Shown one piece after another: positions 1 through 12,368 of a stretch of DNA of 64,000 nt (its first letter is position 1; every line of letters begins with the position of its first letter). The notes under the pieces are model-generated. The model did no database searches, had not been told where the DNA came from, and saw only the letters and a program-made list of their open reading frames with translations. The stretch is from Bacillus sp. BHET2 (lineage in GTDB: Bacteria; Bacillota; Bacilli; Bacillales; Bacillaceae_B), in contig NZ_VCQN01000005.1 in the NCBI RefSeq assembly GCF_005938125.1, positions 1 to 64,000 on the forward strand. The letters run 5' to 3'. Made by a program: the position numbers and the translations under genes.

Positions 1-47
1 CACGCCGCCAGCGTTCGTCCTGAGCCAGGATCAAACTCTCCGATAAA
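1..47 (-). rRNA. 16S ribosomal RNA, 5' end only
   Basis: Read on the minus strand this stretch begins with the standard Bacillus 16S start (TTTATCGGAGAGTTTGATCC) and continues through the universal 27F primer region. Only the first 47 bases are inside the window; the rest of the rRNA operon lies beyond the left edge. The operon sits downstream of gyrA, as rrnO does in B. subtilis. Confidence 0.95.
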
Positions 48-158
48 AGTTTGAATAGCTCTTTAAAAATAAATCTAGAATTTACGTTGACGTATTGTCT
101 TGTTTTGTTCAGTTTTCAAGGTTCAATGTGTAAGTGCTTCTCTCGAAGCGACTTATAT

Positions 159-187
159 AATATATCATTTCATTCCGTTAGCGTCAA
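159..187 (-). promoter_or_regulatory. rrn promoter P2
   Basis: On the minus strand a TTGACG -35 box (182-187) and a TATATT -10 box (159-164) are separated by 17 bases. They lie about 110 bases upstream of the 16S 5' end, with a leader between them, as expected for the proximal rRNA promoter. Confidence 0.8.
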
Positions 188-256
188 GGCATTTTTATTA
201 TTTTAGAAAAGTTTTTTTCGAAATAATTATGTACTGCCTTTCGGACAACAAATAAT

Positions 257-285
257 AGTATACACACTATTTCACTGCTTTGCAA
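257..285 (-). promoter_or_regulatory. rrn promoter P1
   Basis: On the minus strand TTGCAA (280-285) and TATACT (257-262) are spaced by 17 bases, 98 bases upstream of P2. Tandem P1/P2 promoters with this spacing are typical of Bacillus rRNA operons. Confidence 0.7.
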
Positions 286-294
286 GGGGTAAAT

Positions 295-334
295 ACAAAA
301 AAACAAACCGAAGATTAGTTTCCTAACCTTGGGC
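295..334 (-). terminator. Terminator after the HD-GYP-like gene
   Basis: On the minus strand CCCAAGGTTAG, a GAAA loop and CTAATCTTCGG form a hairpin followed by TTTGTTTTTTTG. It ends the upstream gene immediately before rrn P1, insulating the rRNA operon. Confidence 0.7.
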
Positions 335-381
335 TTATTTTCAAAATCTACTATTGTATTACGATTCACTGAAAAGAACCA

Positions 382-1473
382 TTACATGAACACTTCAGAT
401 ATATACATATCTTTATGTTTTGATAAGTCTACTAATTCTTCGGTTTTTTTTATTTTGATAATGGGTTTGGTATGTGCATTCGGTTTGGTATACATGACTT
501 CTCCATACTGACCAGTCGATAGTCTTACGGAAGTACCCGTTCTTAAATCTCCCAATATTTGAAGGATGCCATTTACAACTTTGATATCAAATTTACCGAA
601 TAAGTCTTTGCTGATCATATCCAGAACTTTAAAGATGGGCTGCTTGCTTCTATATATTCTCTCTGAAGTCATGGCATGAAAGACATCGGCTATTCCTACA
701 ATTTGTGAATAGAGATGAATCCGCTCATTTCTTTCAGATGACGGATAGCCTGTGCCATCAAATCGTTCATGATGCTGGAAGATTGCTAGTTTTGTTTCTG
801 CTTTTAATAACGGGGTATCCTTTACCATTTTATATCCATTTGCTGTATGGAGCTTCACTTCTTTAAATTCACTTTCGGAGAGGGGCTGCTCTTTGTTTAA
901 GATGTGTGGGCTTACCTTGGCCATCCCACAGTCTGCCAGAGCACCGGCTAAAGCCAACTGATTCACTTGCCCTCTGCTCAACCCTACCCTCTTTCCTATT
1001 AGAGCACTAATGATACTTACCGCTACGGCATGATGATAGAGATAATCCTTTTTTGTTGAATAGTGGTGGAGGGAATAAATATAAGAATGATTCTGTTCAA
1101 CGGTCTGAATAACAGGAAGTATTAACTCTCTCACTCTTGCTACATTAACAGTCGTTCCTGATTGCCAGTTCATAAATTCTTTTTTGAATTCACTAATAGT
1201 CTTTAAGTAAAGATCAATGAAGCTACTTGACTCATGTTGATTTGTTTCTTCTTGATCATTAGTGTTATCAGAAGAGAGTGGTGATCTGAATGGACTCCCA
1301 TCCACTTTTGTCTTCTCTATGATGATCTCGGTTATATGAAATGCTTGAAGAATTTCCAAGTGACCCTCTTCTAGCACCGTATTCTTAGGAATAATCGGGC
1401 TTGCCGCCATTCCCATGATGTCCTCAGCTACGATGCATCCTACTTGTATTTCTGAACGATGTACCTTCAACAA
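382..1473 (-). CDS. HD-GYP domain protein with a degenerate HD motif
   Basis: 363-residue soluble protein. The C-terminal half (about residues 150-330) is an HD-GYP domain: it keeps the HHE-x2-DGTGYP segment and a downstream GIADVFHAM helix. HD-GYP proteins normally hydrolyse cyclic di-GMP at a metal centre whose ligands include the HD pair. Here that site reads ALADCGMAK, with Ala in place of the His, so catalysis may be lost or altered and a sensor role is possible. The N-terminal 150 residues have no recognised domain. The start is one of two consecutive TTG codons preceded by GAGAGGTG. It lies between gyrA and an rRNA operon and ends at its own terminator. Confidence 0.8.
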   Translation of the reverse strand: MLKVHRSEIQVGCIVAEDIMGMAASPIIPKNTVLEEGHLEILQAFHITEIIIEKTKVDGSPFRSPLSSDNTNDQEETNQHESSSFIDLYLKTISEFKKEFMNWQSGTTVNVARVRELILPVIQTVEQNHSYIYSLHHYSTKKDYLYHHAVAVSIISALIGKRVGLSRGQVNQLALAGALADCGMAKVSPHILNKEQPLSESEFKEVKLHTANGYKMVKDTPLLKAETKLAIFQHHERFDGTGYPSSERNERIHLYSQIVGIADVFHAMTSERIYRSKQPIFKVLDMISKDLFGKFDIKVVNGILQILGDLRTGTSVRLSTGQYGEVMYTKPNAHTKPIIKIKKTEELVDLSKHKDMYISEVFM

Positions 1474-1544
1474 CTAACACCTCTCATCTCACCTTTTCCT
1501 TTCGTTTATTTTACCAAATTTTTCTGTAAATAGTTAATCTTTTC

Positions 1545-1594
1545 AAAAAAATAAGCTATTTCCAGAATGAATGATTCATTGCTGAAAATAGCTT
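1545..1594 (-). terminator. gyrA terminator
   Basis: On the minus strand AAGCTATTTTC pairs with GAAATAGCTT across a loop and is followed by ATTTTTTTG. It lies directly after the gyrA stop codon. Confidence 0.8.
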
Positions 1595-1604
1595 ACTTCT
1601 TTAG

Positions 1605-4139
1605 TTATTCTTCTGTATCGTCATTTACATCTTCAGAAGTTGATTGGTCTTCACCTGCAGGTTGCTCAATTCCATCAGCAGACTCCACCGGTTCTTCCGT
1701 TTCTTCGTCATCTTCTTTTTCAACTTTGGCAACGGTTGAAACAAATTCGCTTTCTTGAAGGCGGATCAGTTTCACTCCTTGAGTATTACGGCCCGTTGTC
1801 GAAATATCATTTACATCCATACGGATCAAGACTCCATGTGCTGTGATGATCATCAAATCTTCATCACCTGTAACAGCTTTAACAGAGACAAGCTCTCCAT
1901 TACGCTCGGTTACATTACATGTTTTCAGTCCTTTACCGCCACGTGTTTGAATTCGATACTCACTGGCAGGAGTACGTTTACCATATCCATTTACTGTGAC
2001 AACCAGCACATCGCTCTTCTCTTCAAGGATTTCCATACCAACAACGATGTCATCGTCGCTAAGGTTAATTCCTTTTACTCCAGTAGCAGTTCTACCCATT
2101 GAACGGACATCTGTTTCCTGGAAGCGAATGAGCATTCCATTTTTCGTTCCGATGATCATATCTTTTTCTCCATCGGTGAGTTTAACAGAAATAAGCTCGT
2201 CGTTCTCTCGAAGATTGATGGCGATCAGGCCGTTCGTGCGGATATTGGCGAAATCTGAAACCGGTGTACGTTTAGAAATTCCTTGCTTTGTTGTGAAGAA
2301 CAAGTACCAATCGTCCACAAATTCTTCTACGCGAATCATGGCGTTGATCCATTCATCTTTCTCTACACCTAACAAATTGATGATTGGAAGTCCTTTAGCA
2401 GTACGACTGAACTCAGGAATTTCATATCCTTTCGCACGGTAGGCTTTTCCTTTGTTTGTAAAGAATAGAATCGTATCATGAGTGGATGTTGTCAGTAAGT
2501 TTTCAACAAAGTCTTCATTATTGGTACCCATTCCCTGAATCCCTCTTCCTCCACGCTTTTGACTGCGATAGGTAGAGACAGGGAGACGCTTGATATATCC
2601 ATTATGAGTAAGGGATACGACAATGTTTTCTCTCGGTATTAAGTCCTCATCTTCAATGTTCTCAATTCCACCCGCTACAATTTCTGATCTTCTTTCATCA
2701 TTGAAGCGCTCTTTGATTTCAATCAGCTCTTCACGGATGATTTCAAGAACTTTTTCGTCATCTGCAAGGATCGCTTTCAATTCTGCAATCTGTTTCATTA
2801 GTTCTTGATACTCGTCCTCAATCTTTTCCCGCTCTAGGCCGGTTAAACGTTGAAGACGCATATCTAAGATCGCTTGTGCTTGTTTGTCAGATAGGGAGAA
2901 GTTCTCCATTAGACCTTGTTTCGCAAGTTCTGTAGTTTGAGATCCACGAATAAGCGTAATGATTGCATCAATGTTATCTAAAGCGATTCGCAAACCTTCT
3001 AATATATGAGCTCTTGCTTCTGCTTTACGTAATTCAAATTCTGTTCTGCGACGAATGACCACTCGTTGATGCTGCAGGTAGTGGTATAAACATTCTTTTA
3101 AGTTCAATACCTTTGGTTGGCCATTCACAAGTGCCAGAAGATTGATCCCAAAGCTTGTTTGAAGAGCTGTTTGTTTATACAAATTATTGAGTAAGACGTT
3201 TGCATTTGCATCTTTTCTTACTTCAATGACGATACGCATACCATTACGGTCCGATTCGTCTCGTAAATCAGTAATGCCATCGATCTTCTTGTCCCGGACA
3301 AGATCCGCGATTTTCTCGATGAGTCTCGCTTTATTTACTTGATAAGGGATTTGATGAACGATAATCGTTTCTTTTCCGTTGCTTCTTTCTTCAATTTCCA
3401 CACGGGCACGCATAGTAATCGAGCCTTTTCCTGTTTCATAGGCCCGACGGATTCCGCTTCTTCCTACAATTAAACCTGCAGTAGGGAAGTCAGGTCCGTA
3501 GATGAATTCCATCAGCTCTTGAATCGTAATATCAGGATCTTTACTTAACGCAAGAATTCCATCAATGACCTCTCCAAGATTATGTGGTGGAATGTTTGTT
3601 GCCATCCCTACCGCAATCCCTGAAGAACCATTTACTAACAGGTTAGGGAAACGGGCAGGTAATACTTCCGGCTCTCTCTCAGTACCGTCATAGTTATCTT
3701 TATAATCAATCGTATCTTTATTAATATCACGAATGAGCTCCATCGAGATCTTGGACATACGTGCTTCTGTATAACGCATCGCAGCAGCTGCGTCTCCATC
3801 CACAGAACCGAAGTTCCCGTGGCCGTCAACAAGCATATAGCGATAGTTGAAATTCTGAGCCATACGAACCATCGTGTCATAAACAGCTGAGTCACCATGA
3901 GGGTGATACTTACCGATTACTTCGCCGACGATACGGGCGGATTTCTTGTATGCTTTGTCCGCTGTCATACCTAAGTCATTCATCGCATATAAAATTCGAC
4001 GATGGACAGGTTTCAGGCCATCACGGGCATCTGGTAATGCACGGGAAACGATAACACTCATCGCATAATCCAGGAAAGATGAGCGCATTTCACTACTTAT
4101 ATTAATCTCTTTAACATTCGATCTTGGTGTTTCTGCCAT
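1605..4139 (-). CDS. gyrA: DNA gyrase subunit A
   Basis: 844 residues, the usual length for the breakage-reunion subunit of the A2B2 type II topoisomerase that introduces negative supercoils. The catalytic tyrosine is Tyr123 in AAMRYTEAR. The quinolone-resistance region reads [10 protein letters not shown] with Ser84 present, the sensitive-type residue. A coiled segment (about 430-490) is followed by the GyrA-box KRGGRGIQG and six C-terminal beta-pinwheel blades. The last 40 residues are a strongly acidic tail. The ATG start is preceded by a strong AGGAGG site. The gene is 108 bases downstream of gyrB and has its own terminator. Confidence 0.98.
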   Translation of the reverse strand: MAETPRSNVKEINISSEMRSSFLDYAMSVIVSRALPDARDGLKPVHRRILYAMNDLGMTADKAYKKSARIVGEVIGKYHPHGDSAVYDTMVRMAQNFNYRYMLVDGHGNFGSVDGDAAAAMRYTEARMSKISMELIRDINKDTIDYKDNYDGTEREPEVLPARFPNLLVNGSSGIAVGMATNIPPHNLGEVIDGILALSKDPDITIQELMEFIYGPDFPTAGLIVGRSGIRRAYETGKGSITMRARVEIEERSNGKETIIVHQIPYQVNKARLIEKIADLVRDKKIDGITDLRDESDRNGMRIVIEVRKDANANVLLNNLYKQTALQTSFGINLLALVNGQPKVLNLKECLYHYLQHQRVVIRRRTEFELRKAEARAHILEGLRIALDNIDAIITLIRGSQTTELAKQGLMENFSLSDKQAQAILDMRLQRLTGLEREKIEDEYQELMKQIAELKAILADDEKVLEIIREELIEIKERFNDERRSEIVAGGIENIEDEDLIPRENIVVSLTHNGYIKRLPVSTYRSQKRGGRGIQGMGTNNEDFVENLLTTSTHDTILFFTNKGKAYRAKGYEIPEFSRTAKGLPIINLLGVEKDEWINAMIRVEEFVDDWYLFFTTKQGISKRTPVSDFANIRTNGLIAINLRENDELISVKLTDGEKDMIIGTKNGMLIRFQETDVRSMGRTATGVKGINLSDDDIVVGMEILEEKSDVLVVTVNGYGKRTPASEYRIQTRGGKGLKTCNVTERNGELVSVKAVTGDEDLMIITAHGVLIRMDVNDISTTGRNTQGVKLIRLQESEFVSTVAKVEKEDDEETEEPVESADGIEQPAGEDQSTSEDVNDDTEE

Positions 4140-4247
4140 AGTAAAAGGGACCTCCTTTTAAAGAAAGATTTATACCTTTCTCATTCTTTACCTTGTCCGC
4201 TATGTAAAAGACAGGATAGCACATGGTCTATCCTGTACTATTTAATA

Positions 4248-6185
<1,938 letters not shown>

Positions 6186-6223
6186 TCACCTACACTTTCT
6201 AACCTTCAGGGCTTTTTTTATTT

Positions 6224-6478
6224 CTATAATAAATTCTCATAGTTTGAGTATTTCTTTGATCGCTTCTTTAACGTACTTGATGCCAATGGTGAAAGATACA
6301 ACTCATTTGACGTGATTACAAGTGATTTATATGAACCCTTTGCAAGATTACAAAGGTTTTTATCCTTCGTCTTTAAAAAATGTTGAATTTCCTCTGAAAA
6401 TTGAACGGTGTCTCGATCAATAATTGCGATGATTTCATCTGTACGTACCATGACATCTTCTCCAACATGTATGTACAA
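6224..6478 (-). CDS. remB: RemB/YaaB-type extracellular matrix regulator (DUF370)
   Basis: 84 residues, beginning MYIHVGEDVMVRTDEIIAI as in the YaaB/RemB family. RemA and RemB are small regulators needed for biofilm matrix gene expression in B. subtilis; RemA is a DNA-binding ring protein. The gene sits between recF and gyrB, exactly where yaaB is found, and starts 9 bases after the recF stop, implying one transcript. The assignment rests on the N-terminal sequence and position. Confidence 0.85.
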   Translation of the reverse strand: MYIHVGEDVMVRTDEIIAIIDRDTVQFSEEIQHFLKTKDKNLCNLAKGSYKSLVITSNELYLSPLASSTLKKRSKKYSNYENLL

Positions 6479-6487
6479 GGTAACACC

Positions 6488-7606
6488 TCATTTCAATCTT
6501 TTCATTGATCCGGCTTCCACTTCGAACGTAGTCGCCTCGTTTAAGGTTTGATGGTCAATACCATCCACGTTGGTTGTGGTAACAAAGGTTTGTACTTTCC
6601 CCTGAATGGTATTAAGTAAGTGGGACTGACGATAATCATCTAGTTCAGACAAGACATCATCAAGAAGTAAGATGGGATATTCTTTAATTTCAGAATGAAT
6701 CAGCTCGATTTCAGCAAGCTTCACAGAAAGGGCTGTTGTCCGTTGCTGCCCCTGCGATCCAAAAGTTTGAACATCTCGTCCATTCACAATAAATTGAAGA
6801 TCGTCCCGATGTGGTCCAATCAGGGTCACACCTCGGTCAATTTCCCGTTCACGGATACCATCGAATTTCTGCTCATATATATCTACCATTTTTGACCATT
6901 CTTGATTATCTGATACATCCAGAGACGGTTTATATATGATTTCCAAGGTTTCAAGGTTCCTTGATATCCCTGAGTGGATCGGCTTCGCCCAACTTTCTAA
7001 CAGCTGAATAAATTCAAATCGTTTCTTGGTGATCTTCACCGCCATCTCGATAAACTGTTCCGTCAAGACATCAAGCATCGTCTGGTCTTTTTGTTTTCTT
7101 GTCTGCAGTTGTTTTAAATAATGGTTCCGTTGCTGTAATATTTTTTGATAAATGCTGATATCATGTAAATAAACAGGTGATACCTGACCGATTTCCATAT
7201 CAATAAAACGACGCCTTACTTGAGGGCTCCCTTTAACTAAATGGAGATCCTCAGGCGCAAACATGACGACATTCATATTGCCAACATATTGGCTCAATTT
7301 GGACTGTTCAAGGTGATTACTCTTCGCTTTTTTCCCTTTTTTAGAAAGGATAAGCTCCAAAGGTAATGAACCATTATATTTCTGAATCCTACCTTTTATT
7401 TTAGCATATTCCTCGTCCCAACGGATTAAATCTTTATCATTCGAAGTCCGGTGAGACTTAGCCATGGCCAATACATAGATAGACTCCATAATATTCGTCT
7501 TTCCCTGAGCATTCTCACCCAAAATGACGTTCACCTTATTTTCGAACGTTACGTCGATCGATTCGTAATTTCGATAGTTCCTCAACTCTAACTGTTCAAT
7601 GTACAT
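6488..7606 (-). CDS. recF: DNA replication/repair protein RecF
   Basis: 372-residue SMC-like ATPase that loads RecA at single-strand gaps together with RecO and RecR. It shows Walker [10 protein letters not shown] near residue 30, the ABC-type signature FGSQGQQRT, and Walker [13 protein letters not shown] followed by a D-loop. Its length is normal for RecF. It lies 17 bases after yaaA and just before remB in the dnaN-recF-gyrB block. Confidence 0.97.
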   Translation of the reverse strand: MYIEQLELRNYRNYESIDVTFENKVNVILGENAQGKTNIMESIYVLAMAKSHRTSNDKDLIRWDEEYAKIKGRIQKYNGSLPLELILSKKGKKAKSNHLEQSKLSQYVGNMNVVMFAPEDLHLVKGSPQVRRRFIDMEIGQVSPVYLHDISIYQKILQQRNHYLKQLQTRKQKDQTMLDVLTEQFIEMAVKITKKRFEFIQLLESWAKPIHSGISRNLETLEIIYKPSLDVSDNQEWSKMVDIYEQKFDGIREREIDRGVTLIGPHRDDLQFIVNGRDVQTFGSQGQQRTTALSVKLAEIELIHSEIKEYPILLLDDVLSELDDYRQSHLLNTIQGKVQTFVTTTNVDGIDHQTLNEATTFEVEAGSMKRLK

Positions 7607-7623
7607 GGAAATAACACCCTTTA

Positions 7624-7842
7624 TTATTCTCCAGCAACCACAAATACTCCTACTTCCGGAATCTCGATTGTGTCACCATTCCTAAGTTTTCTACCTCTTC
7701 TTTGGTCTTGTTCACCGTTTATGTACACTTCGTATTCACTTAAGAACCATTTCGCCATGCCTCCGGATTGAATCACTTCAGCAAGCTTCAGAAATTGTCC
7801 TAATGTGATAATTTCTGTCTCTATGGTGATCTCTTTCGCCAC
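7624..7842 (-). CDS. yaaA: S4-domain RNA-binding protein YaaA
   Basis: 72 residues with an S4 fold: [19 protein letters not shown], then [16 protein letters not shown]4 proteins bind structured RNA; in B. subtilis YaaA is linked to large-subunit assembly. The frame is open from a GTG at 7851, but that codon is only two bases from GGAAAG. The GTG at 7842 gives [16 protein letters not shown], which aligns with the known family start and leaves an 11-base spacer, so it is preferred. The gene lies between dnaN and recF. Confidence 0.85.
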   Translation of the reverse strand: MAKEITIETEIITLGQFLKLAEVIQSGGMAKWFLSEYEVYINGEQDQRRGRKLRNGDTIEIPEVGVFVVAGE

Positions 7843-8048
7843 TTCAATCACTACTTTCCGTATAAAGTCTCTAATATCTTATTTTACTCTAAATGGAGTC
7901 AAGTCACAACTAACGAAAAATGGGCATGAACGTAGCGCAACATTTATCCCCTTGTGTGTAGGGATTTTCCAACATCAATGATCGAATATTTACTATAACT
8001 ATTGTTGTTTGTATATAGCGAATGCTTGTTGATTCAATCACAAACAAC

Positions 8049-8089
8049 AAAAAAGCCAACACCTGATCGTCTAAGGCGTTGGCTTTTTT
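8049..8089 (-). terminator. dnaN terminator (bidirectional shape)
   Basis: AAAAGCCAAC (8051-8060) pairs with GTTGGCTTTT (8078-8087), with A and T runs on the two sides. It lies just after the dnaN stop, so dnaA-dnaN is probably transcribed separately from yaaA-recF-gyrBA. The 200 bases between it and yaaA should hold the yaaA promoter; I could not pick a convincing one. Confidence 0.85.
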
Positions 8090-8094
8090 ATTGA

Positions 8095-9231
8095 TTAATA
8101 TGTTCGAACTGGCAGGATCAATTGAAGAATCGAGTCATCGTGAAGCGGCTTCAATACGAACGGTCTCATTGCTCCGGTGAAGTTCACATAGATTTCGGTT
8201 CCTTCAATCGCTTTTAGCGCATCCATCATATACTTCGCGCTGAAGGAGATTTTTAACTCTTCCCCTTCGATCGATTGACTTTGTACCTGCTCGATAACTT
8301 TTCCGATCTCAGGTGTGTTAGATGAAATTTCAATAACACCCTTCTCGAGAGTGGAAAGTTTGACGACGTTGTTTCGTCCTTCCCTTGCAAGCAGTGAAGC
8401 ACGATCGATTGCCTGTAAGAATTCTTTCGTGTTCAGGGTCAGTTCTGTTTTGGTATCTGAAGGAATCAATCGACTTGTATCAGGATAGTTCCCTTCTAAC
8501 AATCGTGAGAAGAACAATAAATGCTTCGCCTTGAACAGGACCTGATTCTCTGTAATGACGATTTCAACAGGCTCATCAGTATCATCAAGGATTTTATTCA
8601 ATTCGTTTAAGCTTTTTCCCGGAATGACAATATTGTATGAGGCATCGTGATTCGTTTCAATCGGTGCTTTTCTCATTGCCAATCTGTGACTGTCTGTTGC
8701 AATACAGCTTAACTCCCCATTATCAATCTGACAGTTTACACCTGTCAAGATGGGGCGTGTTTCTGAGGTGGACACTGCGAATACGGTTTGTCTGATCATC
8801 GTCTTAAGAAGATCGGTTGACACTTTAATCCCGTTTCCTTCTTCAATTTGAGGAAGGTGAGGATATTCTTCAGGGTCCAGACCATTTAAATTAAATTCAG
8901 CTTGTCCGGAGCGAATAACAGTTTGGAAATGATTTTGAACTTCGATTTCGACGGTATCTTTAGGCAATTTCTTAACGATTTCACTAAAGAACTTGGCTTG
9001 AAGAACAATTCCTCCTGTATCCATGATCTCCACAATTTCTGAACCTTCTTCTTCATTCGGAATGAAGGATTCAATAGAAATATCAGAATCACTACCTGTC
9101 AAGGTAACGCCTTCTTCTGTTGCAATGATTTTGATTCCTGTGAGAATGGGAATCGTCGTTCTTGAGGTTACGGCTTTCATGACATCCTGGACGCTTTGAA
9201 CTAGATGGTCCCTTTGAATAACAAATTTCAT
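8095..9231 (-). CDS. dnaN: DNA polymerase III sliding clamp (beta subunit)
   Basis: 378 residues, the expected length for the ring-forming beta clamp that tethers replicative polymerase to DNA. It begins MKFVIQRDHLVQSVQDVMKA and ends with the clamp C-terminus ILPVRTY. The three repeated clamp domains are evident, with GVNCQ and ATDSHRLA in domain 2. The ATG start is preceded by GGAGGAATAA. It follows dnaA across the unwinding half of oriC and carries its own terminator. Confidence 0.98.
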   Translation of the reverse strand: MKFVIQRDHLVQSVQDVMKAVTSRTTIPILTGIKIIATEEGVTLTGSDSDISIESFIPNEEEGSEIVEIMDTGGIVLQAKFFSEIVKKLPKDTVEIEVQNHFQTVIRSGQAEFNLNGLDPEEYPHLPQIEEGNGIKVSTDLLKTMIRQTVFAVSTSETRPILTGVNCQIDNGELSCIATDSHRLAMRKAPIETNHDASYNIVIPGKSLNELNKILDDTDEPVEIVITENQVLFKAKHLLFFSRLLEGNYPDTSRLIPSDTKTELTLNTKEFLQAIDRASLLAREGRNNVVKLSTLEKGVIEISSNTPEIGKVIEQVQSQSIEGEELKISFSAKYMMDALKAIEGTEIYVNFTGAMRPFVLKPLHDDSILQLILPVRTY

Positions 9232-9278
9232 GATTTATTCCTCCAATTTGCACATAATTTTATGGACTGAATCATATA

Positions 9279-9336
9279 CTAATATTTATTTAAAAAATAG
9301 TAATAGAAGTAGTAGGGCCTGTTGATATGTGGATAA
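9279..9336. other. oriC unwinding element with DnaA-trios
   Basis: Between dnaA and dnaN an AT-rich tract (9279-9297) is followed by six trinucleotides at 9298-9315 (TAG TAA TAG AAG TAG TAG), then GGGCC and a perfect DnaA box TGTGGATAA at 9328-9336. On the minus strand this reads box, GGCCC, then CTA/TTA/CTT trios, the arrangement known for the B. subtilis unwinding region. DnaA filaments nucleated on the box would spread onto the trios. Confidence 0.85.
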
Positions 9337-9362
9337 GTGAGTTAATCGAACGTAAACACAGC

Positions 9363-9411
9363 CTATCCACATGTGGACAGACTGTGTATTAGTTTAGCGC
9401 AGTTATTCACA
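9363..9411. other. DnaA boxes between dnaA and dnaN
   Basis: CTATCCACA (9363-9371, one mismatch), TGTGGACAG (9372-9380, two mismatches) and TTATTCACA (9403-9411, a match to TTATNCACA). With the box at 9328 they form the dnaN-side half of a bipartite oriC. Confidence 0.8.
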
Positions 9412-9436
9412 TTATCCAGTTTGACTGTGTGTAAAA

Positions 9437-10783
9437 TCAGTTCTTCAAAGACTCACGGATTTCCTTCAATTGTTGCTGAAGAAGTGAATCTGCCCCGAGT
9501 AATGTACTGATCTTTTCATGGGCATGAATAACTGTAGTATGATCACGGCCGCCAAATTCTTCACCGATCTTCGGAAGGGATGAGTCCGTCATTTCTCTTG
9601 ATAGATACATGGCGATCTGCCTTGGGAATGCAATAGACTTTGTCCGTTTTTTCGCTTTAAAGTCTTCGAGTTTCACGTTAAAGTGCTCCCCAACGACACG
9701 CTGAATTTCCTGGATGGTGATCACCCTTGGCTTCGAGCTTGGAATGATATCCTTTAATGCTTCTGCTGCTAAATCAGCGTTAATATCTTTATTTATAAGT
9801 GAAGAGTACGCCACGACTCGAATCAAGGCGCCTTCTAATTCACGAATATTTGAATCGATTTGATTCGCTATATATAACATGGCTTCATTTGGGATATCCA
9901 ATCCTTCAGCCTTTGCTTTCTTTCGAAGGATCGCAATCCTCGTCTCTAAATCTGGAGGCGTGATATCGGTAATAAGGCCCCATTCAAAACGAGAGCGAAG
10001 TCTGTCTTCAAGTGTCGGAATTTCTTTCGGTGGCCGATCACTGGAAATGACAATCTGCTTGCTTTCTTCGTGTAAGGTATTAAAAGTATGGAAAAATTCC
10101 TCTTGCGTTTGTTCTTTCCCAGCTAAAAATTGAATGTCATCAATTAATAAAACATCAACACTTCGATATTTATTGCGGAAATCTACAGCTTTATTGTCCC
10201 TGATAGAGTTAATGAATTCATTTGTGAATTTTTCAGATGAAAGATAAACCACTTTGGCAGCGGGATTATGCTCCAGAACATAATGACCGATAGCATGCAT
10301 TAAGTGAGTCTTTCCCAATCCGACTCCACCATAAATAAATAAGGGATTATAGGCTTTAGCGGGCGCTTCCGCCACTGCTAACGAAGCAGCATGGGCGAAC
10401 CTGTTTCCCGAACCGATAACAAATGTGTCGAATGTATATTTAGCGTTCAGCATATTTTGATTGATATCCTGCTGATCGTCGTCTTTCATCGATTTCTTAG
10501 GTGGTATTTGAATATCAAACTCTTCTGGCTCTTGATTTTGGGGAATGATAAATTTCACGACTAATTCTTCGCCCGTGATATCATACAAAACCCCTGAGAT
10601 TAGCTGAGAATAACGACCTTCTAACCAATCTCTTGCAAATTCATTTGGAGCAGTAATCACAAGGGTATCCCCTTGTATGGAATGGGCCTTAGTGGATTTC
10701 AACCAAGTATCAAAGCTTGGCTTACTTATCTTTTTTTCGATATTTTCTAAGGCTTTGCTCCAAAGATCCCCGATATTCTCCAA
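9437..10783 (-). CDS. dnaA: Chromosomal replication initiator DnaA
   Basis: 448 residues, normal length. Domain I (1-80) mediates self-association and helicase loading, and domain II (80-110) is a variable linker. Domain III is the AAA+ core, with Walker A GGVGLGKT near residue 151, Walker B LLIDDIQF, and sensor and arginine-finger regions. Domain IV binds DNA boxes through [15 protein letters not shown]. The protein binds TTATNCACA sites on both sides of its own gene and so probably also represses its own transcription. The ATG is preceded by AAGGAGGGAT. Confidence 0.98.
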   Translation of the reverse strand: MENIGDLWSKALENIEKKISKPSFDTWLKSTKAHSIQGDTLVITAPNEFARDWLEGRYSQLISGVLYDITGEELVVKFIIPQNQEPEEFDIQIPPKKSMKDDDQQDINQNMLNAKYTFDTFVIGSGNRFAHAASLAVAEAPAKAYNPLFIYGGVGLGKTHLMHAIGHYVLEHNPAAKVVYLSSEKFTNEFINSIRDNKAVDFRNKYRSVDVLLIDDIQFLAGKEQTQEEFFHTFNTLHEESKQIVISSDRPPKEIPTLEDRLRSRFEWGLITDITPPDLETRIAILRKKAKAEGLDIPNEAMLYIANQIDSNIRELEGALIRVVAYSSLINKDINADLAAEALKDIIPSSKPRVITIQEIQRVVGEHFNVKLEDFKAKKRTKSIAFPRQIAMYLSREMTDSSLPKIGEEFGGRDHTTVIHAHEKISTLLGADSLLQQQLKEIRESLKN

Positions 10784-10941
10784 TCCTGATCCCTCCTTTT
10801 CTTAGTTTGTATAACCTCTGTACAACGAATACGTTCTATAATTTCCGTTAACTCTCGCGTTTTTATAAAAATACAAAGCAGTGAATGTGGAAAATATATA
10901 TAATAAGGAAGGAAAATGGTTTTTCGACAATATCCACCACT

Positions 10942-11203
10942 TGTGGACAACGTTCTACAACCCCTCTTAATAAGTTACCCACATGATATCCACAAATTGT
11001 GGATAACCATATCTGTGAATAAAGTTATTAAGAGTGAAAACACAATAATCATATCAAAATATCCTTAGGGGTGCAATGCTTTTTAAATTTTATCCACAAC
11101 CTCTGCCGCCTGTGGAATGATTTTGTCCACAAGCTATGAACTTGTGAAAAAGTTGTCAATATGTGTTGTGGATAATCCAAAACCGTGTCGAATACTATCC
11201 ACA
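10942..11203. other. oriC, upstream DnaA-box cluster
   Basis: The space between dnaA and rpmH holds DnaA boxes at 10942 (TGTGGACAA), 10986 (ATATCCACA), 10998 (TGTGGATAA), 11014 (TGTGAATAA), 11090 (TTATCCACA), 11123 (TTGTCCACA), 11167 (TGTGGATAA) and 11195 (CTATCCACA). Four match TTATNCACA exactly and four have one mismatch. This is the incompatibility-type half of the bipartite Bacillus oriC. The remaining bases to the rpmH promoter (11204-11617) show no gene or clear repeat. Confidence 0.85.
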
Positions 11204-11617
11204 GGCAGGTTGAATAGAAAACTTGAAGAGGATTTGTAGAAGGAGATTTGGTGAAAGAAAGTTGTTTATCTGGCGAGGGACTTTTCATCATGAAGAAGAG
11301 ATAGCAGTGGTTGATTATAACGGGAGGTCCTTACTTTTATAAAATAAAAATCATTGCTGTCCCCTCACCATCTATCGCATTCACTCATTGACAGAGCATC
11401 GGCAGTTTCTATTTTAGAAAACAACAATCTTTTCCTTGATCATTCATACAGTTTGGTAGAAGATTTGCGAGAGTCTGCTGGAAAACTCCTTATTTAATGC
11501 CCTTCGAATCAAGCACAATGCTTATAGAAAATGGCCAGACTCTGACAAATTACTGCGAAAATCTTTTTTTAAAATCAATAGGAAAGAGAAAGAGTCAAAA
11601 GAAAAATAATATGAGTG

Positions 11618-11647
11618 TTGACTTTTTATGGGTACCGTCTTTATAAT
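11618..11647 (+). promoter_or_regulatory. rpmH promoter
   Basis: TTGACT (11618-11623) and TATAAT (11642-11647) are separated by 18 bases, about 55 bases before the rpmH ATG. Strong sigma-A type. Confidence 0.8.
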
Positions 11648-11700
11648 AGTGAGGAATGTCTTTACCTTTTATAAAGATATCCTTCAGGGAGGTGTCATAG

Positions 11701-11835
11701 ATGAAAAGAACGTTTCAACCAAATAATCGTAAAAGAAAAAAGAATCACGGTTTCCGTGCACGTATGAGCTCTAAAAACGGACGTAATGTTTTAGCTCGTC
11801 GTCGTAGCAAAGGAAGAAAAGTACTATCTGCCTAG
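11701..11835 (+). CDS. rpmH: 50S ribosomal protein L34
   Basis: 44 residues beginning [18 protein letters not shown] and ending GRKVLSA, the invariant small basic L34 of the large ribosomal subunit. About 40 percent of residues are Lys or Arg. The ATG follows AGGGAGGTG. It is the first gene of the arm replicated leftward in the usual map and has a strong promoter and its own terminator, so most transcripts probably stop before rnpA. Confidence 0.98.
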   Translation: MKRTFQPNNRKRKKNHGFRARMSSKNGRNVLARRRSKGRKVLSA

Positions 11836-11866
11836 ACCACTGAACTGACTCAGTGGTCTTTTTTTT
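11834..11866 (+). terminator. rpmH terminator
   Basis: AGACCACTGA pairs with TCAGTGGTCT, followed by eight T residues. It begins inside the stop codon of rpmH. Confidence 0.9.
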
Positions 11867-11993
11867 CCTTTAAAGCAAGGAAGAGGACGGCTCGTTCTAC
11901 TGTTTTTAAGAGGAAGAGAAGTATCATTTCCTATGAATGAGCCAATAATGTCCGATGATACATTAAGACAAAAATGAAAATCAGGTGTGGTCT

Positions 11994-12368
11994 ATGAAGA
12001 AAGATCAAAGAGTGAAAAAGAATAAAGAGTTCCAGGAAATATTTAAAAAAGGAACGTCCTTTGCAAACCGTCAATTCGTCCTGTATCTATTAAAGAAGGA
12101 AGAACCCCAACCATTTCGCATTGGGATCTCTGTCAGTAAGAAAATCGGAAACGCTGTTTGCCGAAATCAAATCAAGCGTTATGTAAGGCAGGCTTTCTTA
12201 GAATTACAAGAAGAGGTACACGATCAGTACGATTATCTTATCATCGCCAGAAAACCGGCGGCCGAAATGAATTTCCATGAAGTGAAAGGGAGCCTCACCC
12301 ATGTATTAAAAAGAGGAAAAGTATTGAAAAGGTCTTCTTATGGTAAATATGATAGGAAGAAGTCATAA
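11994..12368 (+). CDS. rnpA: Ribonuclease P protein component
   Basis: 124-residue basic protein that assists the RNase P RNA in maturing tRNA 5' ends. The family RNR-box appears as [12 protein letters not shown] (residues 57-68), with Gln in place of the usual second Arg. An in-frame GTG lies nine bases upstream, but the ATG at 11994 follows AGGTGTGG at good spacing and gives the family length. It lies between rpmH and yidC as in nearly all Bacillales. Confidence 0.95.
   Translation: MKKDQRVKKNKEFQEIFKKGTSFANRQFVLYLLKKEEPQPFRIGISVSKKIGNAVCRNQIKRYVRQAFLELQEEVHDQYDYLIIARKPAAEMNFHEVKGSLTHVLKRGKVLKRSSYGKYDRKKS

Noticed and set aside
3635-3898. 87-residue frame inside gyrA on the same strand
   Set aside because: Shadow frame of gyrA with no ribosome site.
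9667-9682. parS-like AGTTTCACGTTAAAGT in dnaA
   Set aside because: Four mismatches, one in the CACGTG core; explained by the coding sequence.
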